NCBI GenBank assembly: GCA_028554645.1
Contig: JAQOOI010000022.1
Location: forward strand, 2,976,001-3,040,000
Reading direction: 5' to 3'
Length of the DNA stretch: 64,000 nt
From: Omphalotus guepiniiformis
Taxonomy: Eukaryota; Basidiomycota; Agaricomycetes; Agaricales; Omphalotaceae
The stretch's first letter is position 1. Every line of letters starts with the position of its first letter. This document shows, in pieces, positions 22,666 to 33,464 of this stretch. Made by a program: the position numbers and the translations under genes. The notes below the pieces were generated by a model. It was not told where the DNA came from and made no database searches. It was given only the letters and a program-made list of their open reading frames with translations.

Positions 22666-22893
22666 AATGTCCCTACGCATTTATGACCGTAATGGTAAAT
22701 TATTATTGTTGCTGTTGTTTAAATATGTTGTAGTCGTACGAAATGAAAGTATTGGATGAGTGGAGCAAATAACTGTCCGGATGCAAAGGTTGTTTTCTGA
22801 CTGTGGTGAAGTTAATAAGAACTTTCTTATTTCATATAAATAGCAAGCGAGTATAGATCAAGGGTCTGTCTCAGTATCTGCGTAAATACATGT

Positions 22894-23820
22894 CTACTTG
22901 GGAGGCTCAGCATCCTCAAGAGGTGGTGGGCCATCATCATCAGAATCATCAGAGTCATCAGCAGCGGCACCTGAAGGTCCTGCTCCTTCTCCCGCTCCTG
23001 CTCCGCCCAATCCTGCTTCACCCATCTGAGCCATCATCTAGATGAAGACGTTAGCATGTATGTTACTTGTGGAAAGTAGGACTTGCTTTTTCGAAATCCA
23101 TGCCACCCATGCCGCCCATGTCGCCCATACCACCCAATCCTGGCATACCACCCATACCGCCTAATCCAGGCATACCGCCCATGCCGCCCATGCCACCCAT
23201 GCCACCCATGCCGCCCATAGGATCCATATCTTCTTCAGGGATCACCTCACCGTCTTGCTCGTCCTCGTCTACCCATTTCGAGAAATCAGTCTTGAGGAAC
23301 GCATTCTTAACCTTTTCCTTGGTTAATCGAGGCCAGTACTCTTCTTTCAGATCGGCTTTGCGTAAAACTAGATAGAGAGATCGCGAGTTGAGACGCTTGG
23401 TTGATTCCTGTGTGCGGTGGCCGCGTTAATCAGCTAAAGGGAGTTTTAGTGTTCTGCGAAACATACGGTCGGGTCTATGGGAGCGTATAGCTCGAGATCG
23501 AAAGAGTACTCTTTTTCTGTGAGGTTCTTCGAAGCGCTGGACGAACGAGAATCAGTAAATTCGTGGGGAAGCGAACGAGGATTACACCTACTCTCCGGCA
23601 GTTGCACTGAAAGAAACACTCGTTTGATTGATGCTAAACTTCAATGTTGATTCGATAATATCAGGTAGGTTTACTGTCACAAAGACGACATTCTGCGCGA
23701 AGGGGAGGAAAATATGACGCGTAAGATCGCGATAGGATCGCGTCAATGAAGAACGCGTACTTTTGCTGGATCTGTAGCAGAGCTTCTTTGAGCCCAAAGA
23801 ACTTCAGGATGTTGAGGCAT
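22894..23820 (-). CDS. SBA1: Hsp90 co-chaperone p23/Sba1
   Basis: CS-domain protein that binds ATP-bound Hsp90 and slows its cycle. Starts MPQHPEVLWAQRSSATDPAK at 23820. After a first intron it continues NVVFVTVNLPDIIESTL, FSINQTSVSFSATAG and, after further introns, the hallmark WPRLTKEKVKNAFLKTDFSKW followed by VDEDEQDGE. The tail is a long Met-Gly repeat (about 23100-23220, units of GGM) and then an acidic C-terminus. The Met-Gly tail is longer than in most p23 proteins but of the type seen in fungi. The gene converges on paralog 3 and is intact. Confidence 0.92.
23097..23222. repeat. Hexanucleotide-like Met-Gly repeat in p23
   Basis: Imperfect tandem GGCATG/GGCATA-type units on the minus strand encode alternating GGM and GLGGM blocks in the tail of the p23 gene. 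Such units are prone to expansion and contraction, so copy number may vary between strains. Confidence 0.7.
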
Positions 23821-23999
23821 AGTTGAAGGAGTAGAAAATAAAGATTTGAGGAAGAGTGGGTTAAAAGTCTCAAGCGCTTCTGGGCGAAGGTTGGAACTCG
23901 TTCGAACGCTCCAGAAATTTGGCATTGCCTTCTGGAACAAACAAACCCTTGAGTTTACCGCTTTTGGTGTTCTGCTCGGTCTACAACTTTTGCATTGCA

Positions 24000-24914
24000 A
24001 TGTGGTACGTATTTGGGTTTGACCTGGGGAATTCTTCCATAGCTTTTTTTGCTGACTTGTCCTTGTGCATATATAGGTGTACAAGATGGTTCTTACCCCT
24101 GTTATTGCTTCCCCTGCCTACTGCAACGCCGTTCTTTCTGCTGTTGTTTCTGTTCACGTTGACGATGCATGCTAAGCCATGGTGGGTTTTTTCTACTTTC
24201 TTTTGGGATAGTGTGTTGAGTGATTCTGCTGCTAGCTTTTACTGCATTATACTTCTCGCGACGTTATTCGTTTCTTCATGCTACTGGCAGCCCATGTCAC
24301 TGGATACCCCGCTTTCGAGACCTTGGTCGGAAAACATCACTACCTTTGCTGAAGCTCTAAAATCTACACTATCACCTTCTTATACCAACCCTTTACCTTC
24401 CTCCATTCATCCGATCGACCGCTGCTGGTGTGACGTCTCTACCAGCGGATTCTTCGAGCCATTTAACACGACACATTGGGAAGTCTTGAGCGTTCAAAGG
24501 CTCAAGGATCACTTGGAACGCCAACAAAAAGCTGAAGAAGCAAAAGAAGCAGAAAAACAGGCAGCTGCTAGTAACTCGACTGATTCTATACTCAGCATGC
24601 TTGGGGCCTCTGATACCCCAGATACTCTCGATCTACCAACAACGTCAACAGCTGCGTCTGTTACTCCTACCGCTTCTGCTCACTCAAGGAGTCATACTGT
24701 GGCTAAAGCAGCAAAATTATGGTCTCTCTTGAGGTCTCGGAACCTTCCACCTAGACAGTCTCATTCCGCTGACGAGCAGAAGAATGCAACGATGACAAGT
24801 AATACAATACTGCGGTCTGCTGCTTCGCCACTTCCTCTCTTTCGCAAGGAGTATGACCTCAGACCGTATGGTGTAGGAGTGTTTCTTGACTTTGGATTTA
24901 CTCCGTCGACGTAG
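24000..24914 (+). CDS. Hypothetical small membrane protein
   Basis: Not recognised. The most economical model starts at ATG 24000 (MW), splices 24005-24076, and reads CTRWFLPLLLLPLPT..FFLLLFLFTLTMHAKP. An intron near 24182-24233 then leads to FYCIILLATLFVSS. This gives two hydrophobic segments, then a soluble part with DRCWCDVSTSGFFEPF and WEVLSVQRLKDHLER, an Ala/Glu/Lys-rich helix, a Ser/Thr-rich region, and a C-terminal YDLRPYGVGVFLDFGF motif. The reading frame stays open for almost 1 kb, which supports coding. A shorter version starting at 24165 (MHAKP) is possible. Function unknown; probably anchored in an internal membrane. Confidence 0.6.
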   Translation: MWYVFGFDLGNSSIAFFADLSLCIYRCTRWFLPLLLLPLPTATPFFLLLFLFTLTMHAKPWWVFSTFFWDSVLSDSAASFYCIILLATLFVSSCYWQPMSLDTPLSRPWSENITTFAEALKSTLSPSYTNPLPSSIHPIDRCWCDVSTSGFFEPFNTTHWEVLSVQRLKDHLERQQKAEEAKEAEKQAAASNSTDSILSMLGASDTPDTLDLPTTSTAASVTPTASAHSRSHTVAKAAKLWSLLRSRNLPPRQSHSADEQKNATMTSNTILRSAASPLPLFRKEYDLRPYGVGVFLDFGFTPST

Positions 24915-25174
24915 TGTAGAAAATGCCCGGCGTGTGTTAGGGATGGTTTCGCAGTTTTTACACACATGTATTGTTAGCTCGTTGTACGATATAATGTTTA
25001 CCAGCAGACTTCCATGAAAAAAGTATAACAAGTTATATATGTTGCGGCCAGAGACTCGTGGGAACACTAAATGGGCAGTGGACTTTGAAGTTCGCGTATA
25101 TAATCTTCGCTTCTCTTGACGTCTGCGCTGACAACCATTTCAGCGGCGGCTGTCGCTCTTTCACTCCATACTTG

Positions 25175-27876
25175 ATGTCTTCAGACAACAAGGCTTCATC
25201 GTCTGATGAACGCCGTCGAAATGCAAAAGCTGCATTGGATCCCGTTATTACAACAACTCCGGCGGCAGGTCCGAGCAAATTGGAGCTTGTTCAGAAAGCA
25301 CTCATGGCACCGTTTCACCACCGGAGAAATGAATCTACAAGGATATTCACAGACTGTACGCGACCTTTTTTTCTCTATCTTCTCCTATGTTCCGGGAAAC
25401 TATCCCCGGGTGATGTCGACTCGTTCCTAACTCTTCCGTTTTCATTGTTTTTGCGCGTTATGAATTCATAGTGGCACCGGTGATAATGACACCCAAAATG
25501 ATGAATTCGGCTACTACAGTTTCTTCAAGACCTCGTCCGTCGGTTGGAGGATCTTCGATGGCCAGACCTCGAATGGACTTTGCGACTTTAGGTCGTGCAC
25601 CACTGCGCCTTGGAATGGGCTCGCGCCGAGTGACATCACGCGACTTGGAGATTGTGGAGGCTACTGAGCAGCTGCTTAACGTTGAAGTACCGGAACCCGA
25701 TGGAGTGGCATCGAACGTTAGTCTGTTGCGGGGATTCAACGCGACTGTACCTAGTGCGGACCAAGGCAAGACGCGACGAAGGCAGATGAGGAGTGTAGAT
25801 GCGCCGCATTTGGGTTTGAAGAAGTTGGGGATGAGTGCGAGGGGTTTATTAACTGATGACGAGGATCATGAGGGGCAGAGCGTTGCTAGTGAGGAAGATG
25901 TTGTCTTGGTCCCGAGGGCAGAAACTACAACGAAGAAGGGTAAACGACGGGGGAGAGAAAGTCTTAGTGCCACGAAGATGTTGGGGAAGGATGAGTTGAC
26001 GCGTCAAAGGAAAGAGATTGTGCGTGACAAGGAGAACTTGCATGTTAAACGAGTAAGTTGTGTTAGTTCATTCACCTGTTACTGTTACTCATTCGTTGCT
26101 TTAGAGCTTGATCAACAACGAGATATTAGAGATTACTCATAAGATTGAAACTTTGGACGGCATACGAGCTAAACTTGAGCAGGATCTTTTAAAACTCCAA
26201 GAGGACGAACTAGAACTTGATGACGAGTGTAAGTGGGCATTCATGCGTTTCGTATTATGTTTAGTGCAATAATGCTTGTGTATAGTGGAAGGTGTCAAAG
26301 AACGTCTCGAATTTGAGCAGACCAGTTCGAATCGGGCGTCCTTGGCACCATCGCAACCACTTCAGTTACCCCACAGCTCCAGAAGGCGGAAGGGTAGGTT
26401 GACCTTTATTTCTAATCAAACTTATATACTCAAAACATACGTATAGGCCCCGCATTCCTGCCCTCTGAGCACGACGAACTCCCGCCAGGTATCGCCTTCA
26501 TGGTAAGTCCTTACTGATGCTCTCACTAGTTGTCACCTAACAACGCTCATTTTTGCAGACCCTGGATAGCCATAGAGCTCCAATCATGGCTTTAGATTTT
26601 TCTGAGCCTTACGGCACTCTTGTAACCGCTTCCCAAGAGGACTCGCAACCATTCGTTTGGGATCTATTCTCCGGCTCTGAGATTGGTCGTCTGCGTGGGC
26701 ACACTGAGCCAGTCAAGTGCATTCAAGTAGAGGATCATGTTTGCCTGACGGGCAGTGAAGATGGCTCAGTAAGGTTGTGGGATCTTAGGCGGGTAGATGC
26801 TGATGGTAGTGACGGTTGGGGTGAGATGGTTAATCTCAGCGATGTTGCGGAGGAGGAGGAAAGCGACGAAGGTTCGACTAAACTTAATGGAATTCAAAAT
26901 GGGGATAGTAAGAAGGAGGAGAGCAGCGGTGCCTGTGCTCGCGTATTGGAGGGTCACACGCGAGCGGTTACTTCGTTGTTTTTCGAAGGCAACTGCTTGG
27001 TATGTGCGATTCACATGCTGCAATTATCAGCGAGTCTCATGCATCCGTTTCTAGGTCACTGGAGCTTCAGACAAAACACTTCGGCAGTGGGATCTTGAGA
27101 CTGGCCAATGTGTGATGACAATGGACATCTTGTGGGCTATCTCCCATCCCACCTCGACTACTCTAGGGTCTGCTATGCCCAACGGCCTATTCGCTGGTGC
27201 CGCAGCGTCAGTTGGCACGTTCGCGGTGCCATCGCCCCCCAGAGCAGACGGTAGTTGGGATATGTACGAGGACTTTGTCGGGGGCGTTCAGTTCTGGGGA
27301 TATGGTCTTGTTAGCGGAAGTGGAGATGGTGCTGTACGGATGTGGGACAGTACGTTCATGACATTTTGTTTCCTCCATGCCTAGCTAACGACCACTTTTA
27401 GTGCGTACTGGTCAGGCACATAGGACCTTGCATGGACACACTGCACCTGTTACCTGTCTTCAGTTCGATGAAATCCATGTTGCCAGTGGTAGCTTGGATA
27501 AGACCATTCGGGTAAGAATACCACTGGTTAACAATGGCTCTTCTTCTGAACATTGATATACAGATATGGGACCTTCGCACTGGGGCGGTGTTCGAGACCT
27601 TGAAATACGACTATCCCGTCAGCGCTCTACAGTTTGATACTAGGAAGGTTGTGGCTGCAACAGGAGAAAACGGAATCAAGGTTTGAGTTGGCATGACTGA
27701 AAGCTGCTCTAGAACTCACGTTTGCTCATTCTGATTAGATCTATAACCGGACCAGCATGCAGCATTCGACACTTTTAACGAATGGACACACGGCACCTGT
27801 TGAATGTCTGCGATACATGGACCGCTACTTAGTTTCTGGTGGGCGTGATACAACGGTGAAAATTTGGTCGTTATAG
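25175..27876 (+). CDS. MDV1: Mitochondrial fission WD-repeat adaptor (Mdv1/Caf4 type)
   Basis: Adaptor that links outer-membrane Fis1 to the dynamin Dnm1 in mitochondrial division. The N-terminus ([24 protein letters not shown]) is the family's Fis1-binding side. The central coiled coil reads [20 protein letters not shown], then [18 protein letters not shown]. The C-terminal beta propeller has repeated WD units: [74 protein letters not shown] and [13 protein letters not shown]. About eight introns, all in frame with GT-AG ends. The start is supported by the conserved N-terminus, although the frame is open further upstream. No lesions were seen. Confidence 0.9.
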
Positions 27877-28551
27877 ACTTGATCACTTATAGACTGGTGT
27901 TTGGAAGTAGAAAAAAAGAGTACAATTGCGAAATTAACTTAATCTTACTATCATTACGGTGGCTTTACGGCTGCATCCAAGTGGCCCACTTTGGACTCAC
28001 AAGTTTAAATAATGATCGGAAACAGCTTTCAGCATACAGCACTAGTTCGAAAATTATGGGCAGTGAATGCATGTATCATACGCAACCGATCAATTGCTCT
28101 GCCCATGGAATGAATTTTATTCCAGTAAGTCGATCTTATAGCTGTTTTTCAACTTTTGCCTCACCACTCAAGGACTCGGAGGTTAGGAGGAGTTGAGGAG
28201 GAGCGACCACGTGAATACCTCCACGCTACGCGCGCGCCGCGCGGCGAGCGACAGCATTGACGCCAAAACCGTAACGTTTTCTTTCTCGCGCCCTCACAGG
28301 AGCTCTACAAAGCATGTTTAATGACATGAATGCACCACGCCCTACATCGTCCAATAAGTAAGTTACGCTTCAGTCCTATCTTAACGTACATTTTAATAAG
28401 ATGCTCAATGACGAGGACACTGGGCAGAACGACAAAACCTTGTGTCGCTTACCAAATCACATAAAAGCGAAAAGATCGTAATGCCCGTGTAGGTCTCATC
28501 GGTCGAGCGATATATAATAATACCGCGAGCCATTCTTTCTTCCTCTCCACC
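27877..28551. other. Intergenic region with CpG-rich stretch and possible orphan first exon
   Basis: No confident gene. The left half is AT-rich. At about 28200-28260 there is a GC-rich stretch (CACGTG at 28209, then GCGCGCGCCGCGCGG), followed by a short open frame, 28314-28361, reading MFNDMNAPRPTSSNK and ending at a GTAAGT-like donor. It looks like a promoter plus first coding exon, but nothing downstream continues it. A TATATAATA at about 28508 belongs to the GH79 gene. Confidence 0.4.
28508..28516 (+). promoter_or_regulatory. TATA box of GH79 gene
   Basis: TATATAATA lies about 36-44 bp upstream of the GH79 start codon. This implies a very short 5' leader, as in many regulated fungal secretory genes. 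Confidence 0.5.
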
Positions 28552-30746
28552 ATGTTCTCCTACTTCCTGGTTTCCGCGTTCGTTCTTCAATTGACTATTC
28601 TAGGCCCATCTTTTGCTGCTGATTCTATATCAGTCAGTATACCTTCATCTCCTCCATCAACTAATGTCGTGCAGTCCAACTTTTTTGGCGTGAGCTTCGA
28701 GCTCAGTTTCATGAACCAATATTGTGGGTCGTTTCTTATCTTGTCCTCTGTACCATCCACCAACAAATGCCCGCCCAAAGTCGGAAATGACACATCTTCT
28801 ATTCCGCAAGCCATGCTCAACTATCTCTCGGAGCTTCGATCGCGCAACGGCCCAAACATTCCAGTCCGAATCCGGGTAGGAGGCAACTCGGCAGATACCT
28901 CCACCTACGTTGCGACACAGAACTCGCCCATGCTAGTGCTCACCGATCCAAACGCGAACTCGAACAATCAACCAGTTGATTATGGTCCCATGCTGTGGCA
29001 GGTTATGAACCGGGTCTCTCAAGATGTGGGCGGGGTTGAATATTTGATAGGTGTCGCAGATTCTGATCTGACTCGATGGAACTCCACTGACACCTGTGGT
29101 TCCTTTCAGGGCTAACTATCAACGAGAACAACAATTCGGACGCCATTATCGCGGGAGCGGCGAAAACCGCCCTTGGTGGCAATTTGGACGCTATTCTTCT
29201 AGGAAATGTATGTACATGGGCCTCATGCTCCGGAGTCAAGGCGATAGAGCGGTTGTGATTGATTCCTGTTTGACAGGAACCTGACCTGTATGCTGCTCAC
29301 AATCAACGACCTAACCTCCAAAACTATACAGTGCAAGATTATATCGGCGTACGTAACAGGTGTCTCCGTATGGAAGTATTTGATGATAAGACTTGTACAC
29401 ACAGGAATACTCTGCTGCAGTTAATGATCTCACAAATACGTCTGCCGGAAATCTCGTGGCTGGTCAAAGTGTAGCTGGTCCAACTATATGCTGTGCTTGG
29501 GTAGGATTCTATGTGCATCTCGATTGGTACAGGGTGAATGATATTTTTTTTACAGGACTTGGCTACTGTGCTTCAACAAGGATGGCTGTCGACGTTTAGT
29601 AACGTCCTGAAGTATATCACGTATGTGCACCCATGATTGATCTACGGGTACATAGCTGATCCCGAAGGGTTCCCAGTCTTCAGCATTATCCCCAAAACAA
29701 CTGTTTCGGCAGCTATCAGTATCAACTTCCATATTATCTTGAGCACGCAAACGGTAAGGGTTAGCCGTTGTTCTTATGATACGTATGGGTCACACATTCA
29801 CCTTAGTTGTCGAGCTGGCGGCTTGGCAGAAACCTGGAATTGATATCATCGCGAGCAATACATCGTCGGCTGCTCCTCGCATGCTCATGAGCGAGTTCAA
29901 CAGCGCTTCTTGCGGCGGGATCCCAGGGATTTCAGATACCTTTGGAGTCGGTACCCTTTGGTCGATAGATTACGCGTTGCAAATGGCTTCTGTCGGCTAC
30001 ACTGCCGCATATATCCACACTAGGGAGCAGGTACTTCTTAACCTTGCCTTCTGACAATAAATTAGACCTGAAGGAGAATCTAGGGAATCTCGTACAATCT
30101 TGTGACGCCCCCTTCCTTATCAGATTTGGACTCTGGCTCCTGGACAACAGAACCGCCTTTCTACGCTGTCATGGCTACAGCTGAGATTCTGGGGACCGCA
30201 AGCGGCGGCTTCGTTGCGGACCTCGACGTTGGCGGCTCAAAGACCAACGAAAAACTAACATATGCAGGCTATGCTGTATACGACTCCACGAATTCATCTG
30301 TGACCAGAGTTGCTCTCTTTAACTTCGGTAACTCGACTATGGAGTTCGCGCTTCCCGGCGGCCTCAAGGCTACTTCCTCAAAGAACGCCCTCGTGAAGTA
30401 TCTCTCCGCGGCGAGTATCAACGAAAAAACTAATATCGCCTGGGGCGAAAGAACCTTCTTGGGCTCTACGAACGGAACCTCTGTTGCCGCAAACACGAGC
30501 AATGGGTGGGCGTATCCTAACCAGAATGTTGATTGTTCCAATGGCTGCAACCTCACTGTGCCTGGACCCAGCCTGGCAGTGGTGTTCTTAGACGAACTAT
30601 CTTCAAATAACTCTTCTTCAAACAACTCTTCATCTAGTACCAATACGGACAGTAATGACGCACTACGACACTACGACTGGACCTTACTATCATCTGTGCT
30701 GCTCACTCTGTATGTACTGGCAGCATCGGCCAGCTTTACCTTCTAG
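28552..30746 (+). CDS. Glycoside hydrolase family 79 (beta-glucuronidase-like), GPI-anchored
   Basis: Secreted enzyme of the fungal GH79 group, expected to remove glucuronic acid residues from glycans. The signal peptide (MFSYFLVSAFVLQLTILGPS) is followed by VSFELSFMNQYF, VRIRVGGNSADTSTY, ILLGNEPDLY with the likely acid/base Glu, LQHYPQNNCFGSY, and MLMSEFNSASCGG with the likely nucleophile Glu. A beta-sandwich C-domain (YAGYAVYDSTNSSVTRVALFN) and an Asn/Ser spacer lead to a hydrophobic end typical of a GPI signal. About eight introns splice in frame. TATATAATA lies some 40 bp upstream of the start. Exact substrate specificity cannot be read from the sequence. Confidence 0.9.
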
Positions 30747-31054
30747 ACTCTAGTATTTCCAGGAACATTCATCTCCGGCTTGCATGATTATTGTAACTGT
30801 CCCTACATGTATATCCTATACACAGTGTATTACATTCCAAATATCTGTAATATCTATCGTCTAGCCACATCTATACGAGCCAGGATCATGTAACGCGTCG
30901 AAGAACGCGCCATCGTGACACGACATAAAGCACGTGATGTTCACGCGTCTCGATTGGCACGGACTCGGAAGCAAAAGTAGAATTTCTTCTATTACCGCCG
31001 CCTACTTGTTCTCATTGTGATGTTGTTCTGCTTTCACTGCTCTAACTGCTGAAT
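30747..31054. promoter_or_regulatory. Promoter of GCNA-like gene with MCB-type motifs
   Basis: This 308-bp gap holds the GH79 3' end and the promoter of the next gene. ACGCGT occurs at 30893-30898 and 30943-30948, a related ACGCGC at 30905, and CACGTG at 30931-30936. ACGCGT is the core of the MBF (MCB) site that drives G1/S genes in fungi, which would suit a genome-stability protease. Function inferred. Confidence 0.5.
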
Positions 31055-33256
31055 ATGACTGACATACAGCACTCTCGTACTACTCTCTCTCCATCGAGGG
31101 CTCACAATTCTCCTGCAGCGCGCACCAGAAGAGAGGACGTTAATTCGAATGCTCATGTTGAGATTGTGCCTGACAGTGAAGAGGATAGACAAGCCGGGCA
31201 GCTGTACGACACACTTCTAGCTTCTTGCAAGTCACCTAACTGACCACATCTGTCTCTATGTACAGAAACGAGTCAGACACAGACCAACTTGAATCTGAAG
31301 CGAAGCCACTGGAAGTTATTGTGATATCTTCGGATGACGAGGCAGAGTATGTACACTTCTAGACTCTCCACTGCACCCTTACTTAGTGCCTTAGTGCTCC
31401 CCGGCTTCATGGCCCAGATAGTCACGATGACCCCTTTGCGATGTCGACACCTGGTCCATCTACCACCGTACGGAAGAAGAGCATAGCTGCATCAAATAGG
31501 TAAAGTAACCACTTCACGACTGCATGACTGCACCAGATGCTAACGCTCCGGACAGTCTATCTCTATCTCAAGTCAAGGCCACTCCCAAAAGAATGTTTCG
31601 TCCAGCCCGACGGATCGTTGAAAGTTCAGATTCGGAGGATGGTCCATGTTCGAAAGGCGAAGCAGTCGAGCTCACGGACTCTGATTCCGAAGAGACAACA
31701 TTGCGCGCAAAACCTGCTGTGTCTCCGTCAAAGCCTCGCTCAGTCAAAGGCAAAAGGCAAACGAAGGCTCCGGTCTTTCCTAGTCCCAAGATTCCACTAT
31801 ATGATGATGACGACGAAGACGAAGTTTATCAACCTATACGGCGTGATGAAGCCATTTTAGTCTTGTACGGTGATCTCTTGACTGCTTGCTCAGCTGGTTG
31901 ACGAAGTTTCTCACCCATAGGAATGAGCCTAAGAGCCACCGAAAGACAATACCTTTGCAGCAGAGTCTTTCACGCAACCTCGAACCCGTTTCGCCTTCAT
32001 CTTCTCCAAAGAAGAAATTCTCGGGAAAGAATAGTGCTGCGTCTGTCAGCGTTTCTTTCGACATTCAGTTCACTCCTTCAGTTTCGGTTGGCATCGCTTC
32101 CCCTTCGAAGAAACAACCTCGGCTCGGGAAGAAGGCTGCAGCTGCAGCTAGGCTTGAAGAATTAAAGGCTTACGCACAGACTTTCTTTGATGAATTGAAC
32201 GTGTCGGTCTTCGACAGCGGGATTCCGGCTACTACACAATTGACATGGAACAACAGAATGACTACCACCGCAGGGAAAGCCAGCTACCATAGGTCGATTT
32301 CACCACCTGAAAGCTCTATCTATACTGACCTCCATGAGAATCTAGATCTAGAGAAGGGGTGTCTACAAGCACTATTGAACTTGCTATCAAGATCTTGGAT
32401 AATGAGGACCGGATACGCCGAACATTATCTCATGAGATGTGCCATCTTGCTTGCTGGATAATCAGCGGGATGATAACCGAAAACCATGGGTCTCTTTTCA
32501 AGAGCTGGTGCGTCATTAGTCAGTATATGTGATCCTTTTTGTTGATGTATCGGCTTAGGGCTGCAAAAGTACACTCGATACGACCAGATATCGTTGTATC
32601 TGTGAGTCTCTTTTGAGGTGCTTCACAATTTACCTAACACTGTCCCAGACAACTCACGACTATGAGATCAAACATCCTTATCAATGGAAGTGAGTACTAT
32701 CCTTATACTCCTTTACTTACCATTGATTGACCTGTATTTCTAGAGTGTCAACAATGCTCGTTGATGTAAGTATAGATAGCCATGTCCCAGTTGTCACTTA
32801 CTTCCCCTTTTTTTCGTAAACAGTTATGGGCGTTTCAGTAATTCTATTAATCCTGATAAAGTTGGTAAGAAAATCCTAGCCTTTGAGACGTCCGAACCCC
32901 GCCTATGTACGCGCTCCTAGGATGTGCCACTTGCAGTGGTGGTCGACTTGTCCCATTGTTCACTGTTAAGTCGAGGAAGACTCCACAAACACCAAAAGCT
33001 AGTCGTATGGCGGCTAGTAAACCCAGAGGTAAGTTTTGTGTCTTCCTACAATGATATCCAATAAATCTCATATGACAATGCAGACTCTCCTTCGTCGATC
33101 CATCGGCCTGGCGTCCAACCATCATCAGAGGACGAAGTCCATGTTACATGTATTCATGATACTGACTCTGAGCCTGATGCCGCCAAGGTGGACGCAGATT
33201 CAGATATTGAAATCCTTACGACCAAGTTGGCTTCCACCACCATCAACAGTCCTTAG
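31055..33256 (+). CDS. GCNA/ACRC-like SprT-domain protease with acidic N-terminus
   Basis: Nuclear metalloprotease of the SprT/Spartan class, known in animals and yeasts to act on DNA-protein crosslinks. The first ~250 residues are disordered and acidic, with repeated motifs such as IVPDSEED, VIVISSDDEAE, IVESSDSEDG and ELTDSDSEE, which look like SUMO-interacting motifs. The SprT domain reads FFDELNVSVFDSGIP, LTWNNRMTTTAG, DNEDRIRRTLSHEMCHLACW (HExxH zinc site) and HGSLFKSWAAKVHS, then the zinc ribbon DYEIKHPYQW..CQQCSLIYGRFSNSINPDKVGCATCSGG. The C-terminus is acidic again. About nine introns. At the junction after HPYQW (near 32690) the exons join one base out of frame, although GT-AG is present; removing one A from TGGAA restores KCQQCS. 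Confidence 0.86.
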
Positions 33257-33464
33257 GGCGCCAGCAAACGCTCGGCCAGTCGTTAGACTATTGATTGGAT
33301 TTTTCTTGCAACCAGAGCGAGTAGTATCAAATTCATTGTCATTGAACGAATATATCAATACAGCTGGGTATATGTACTATACATAATCTACAATATCTAC
33401 CAAGATGTATACAAACTTGAATGCAGGGTACGACAACGTACAAACTCTAAAGTCCCAAGATAAA

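Noticed and set aside
23067..23375. Pro-Met repeat open frame on the plus strand
   Set aside because: Complement of the Met-Gly repeat of the p23 gene.
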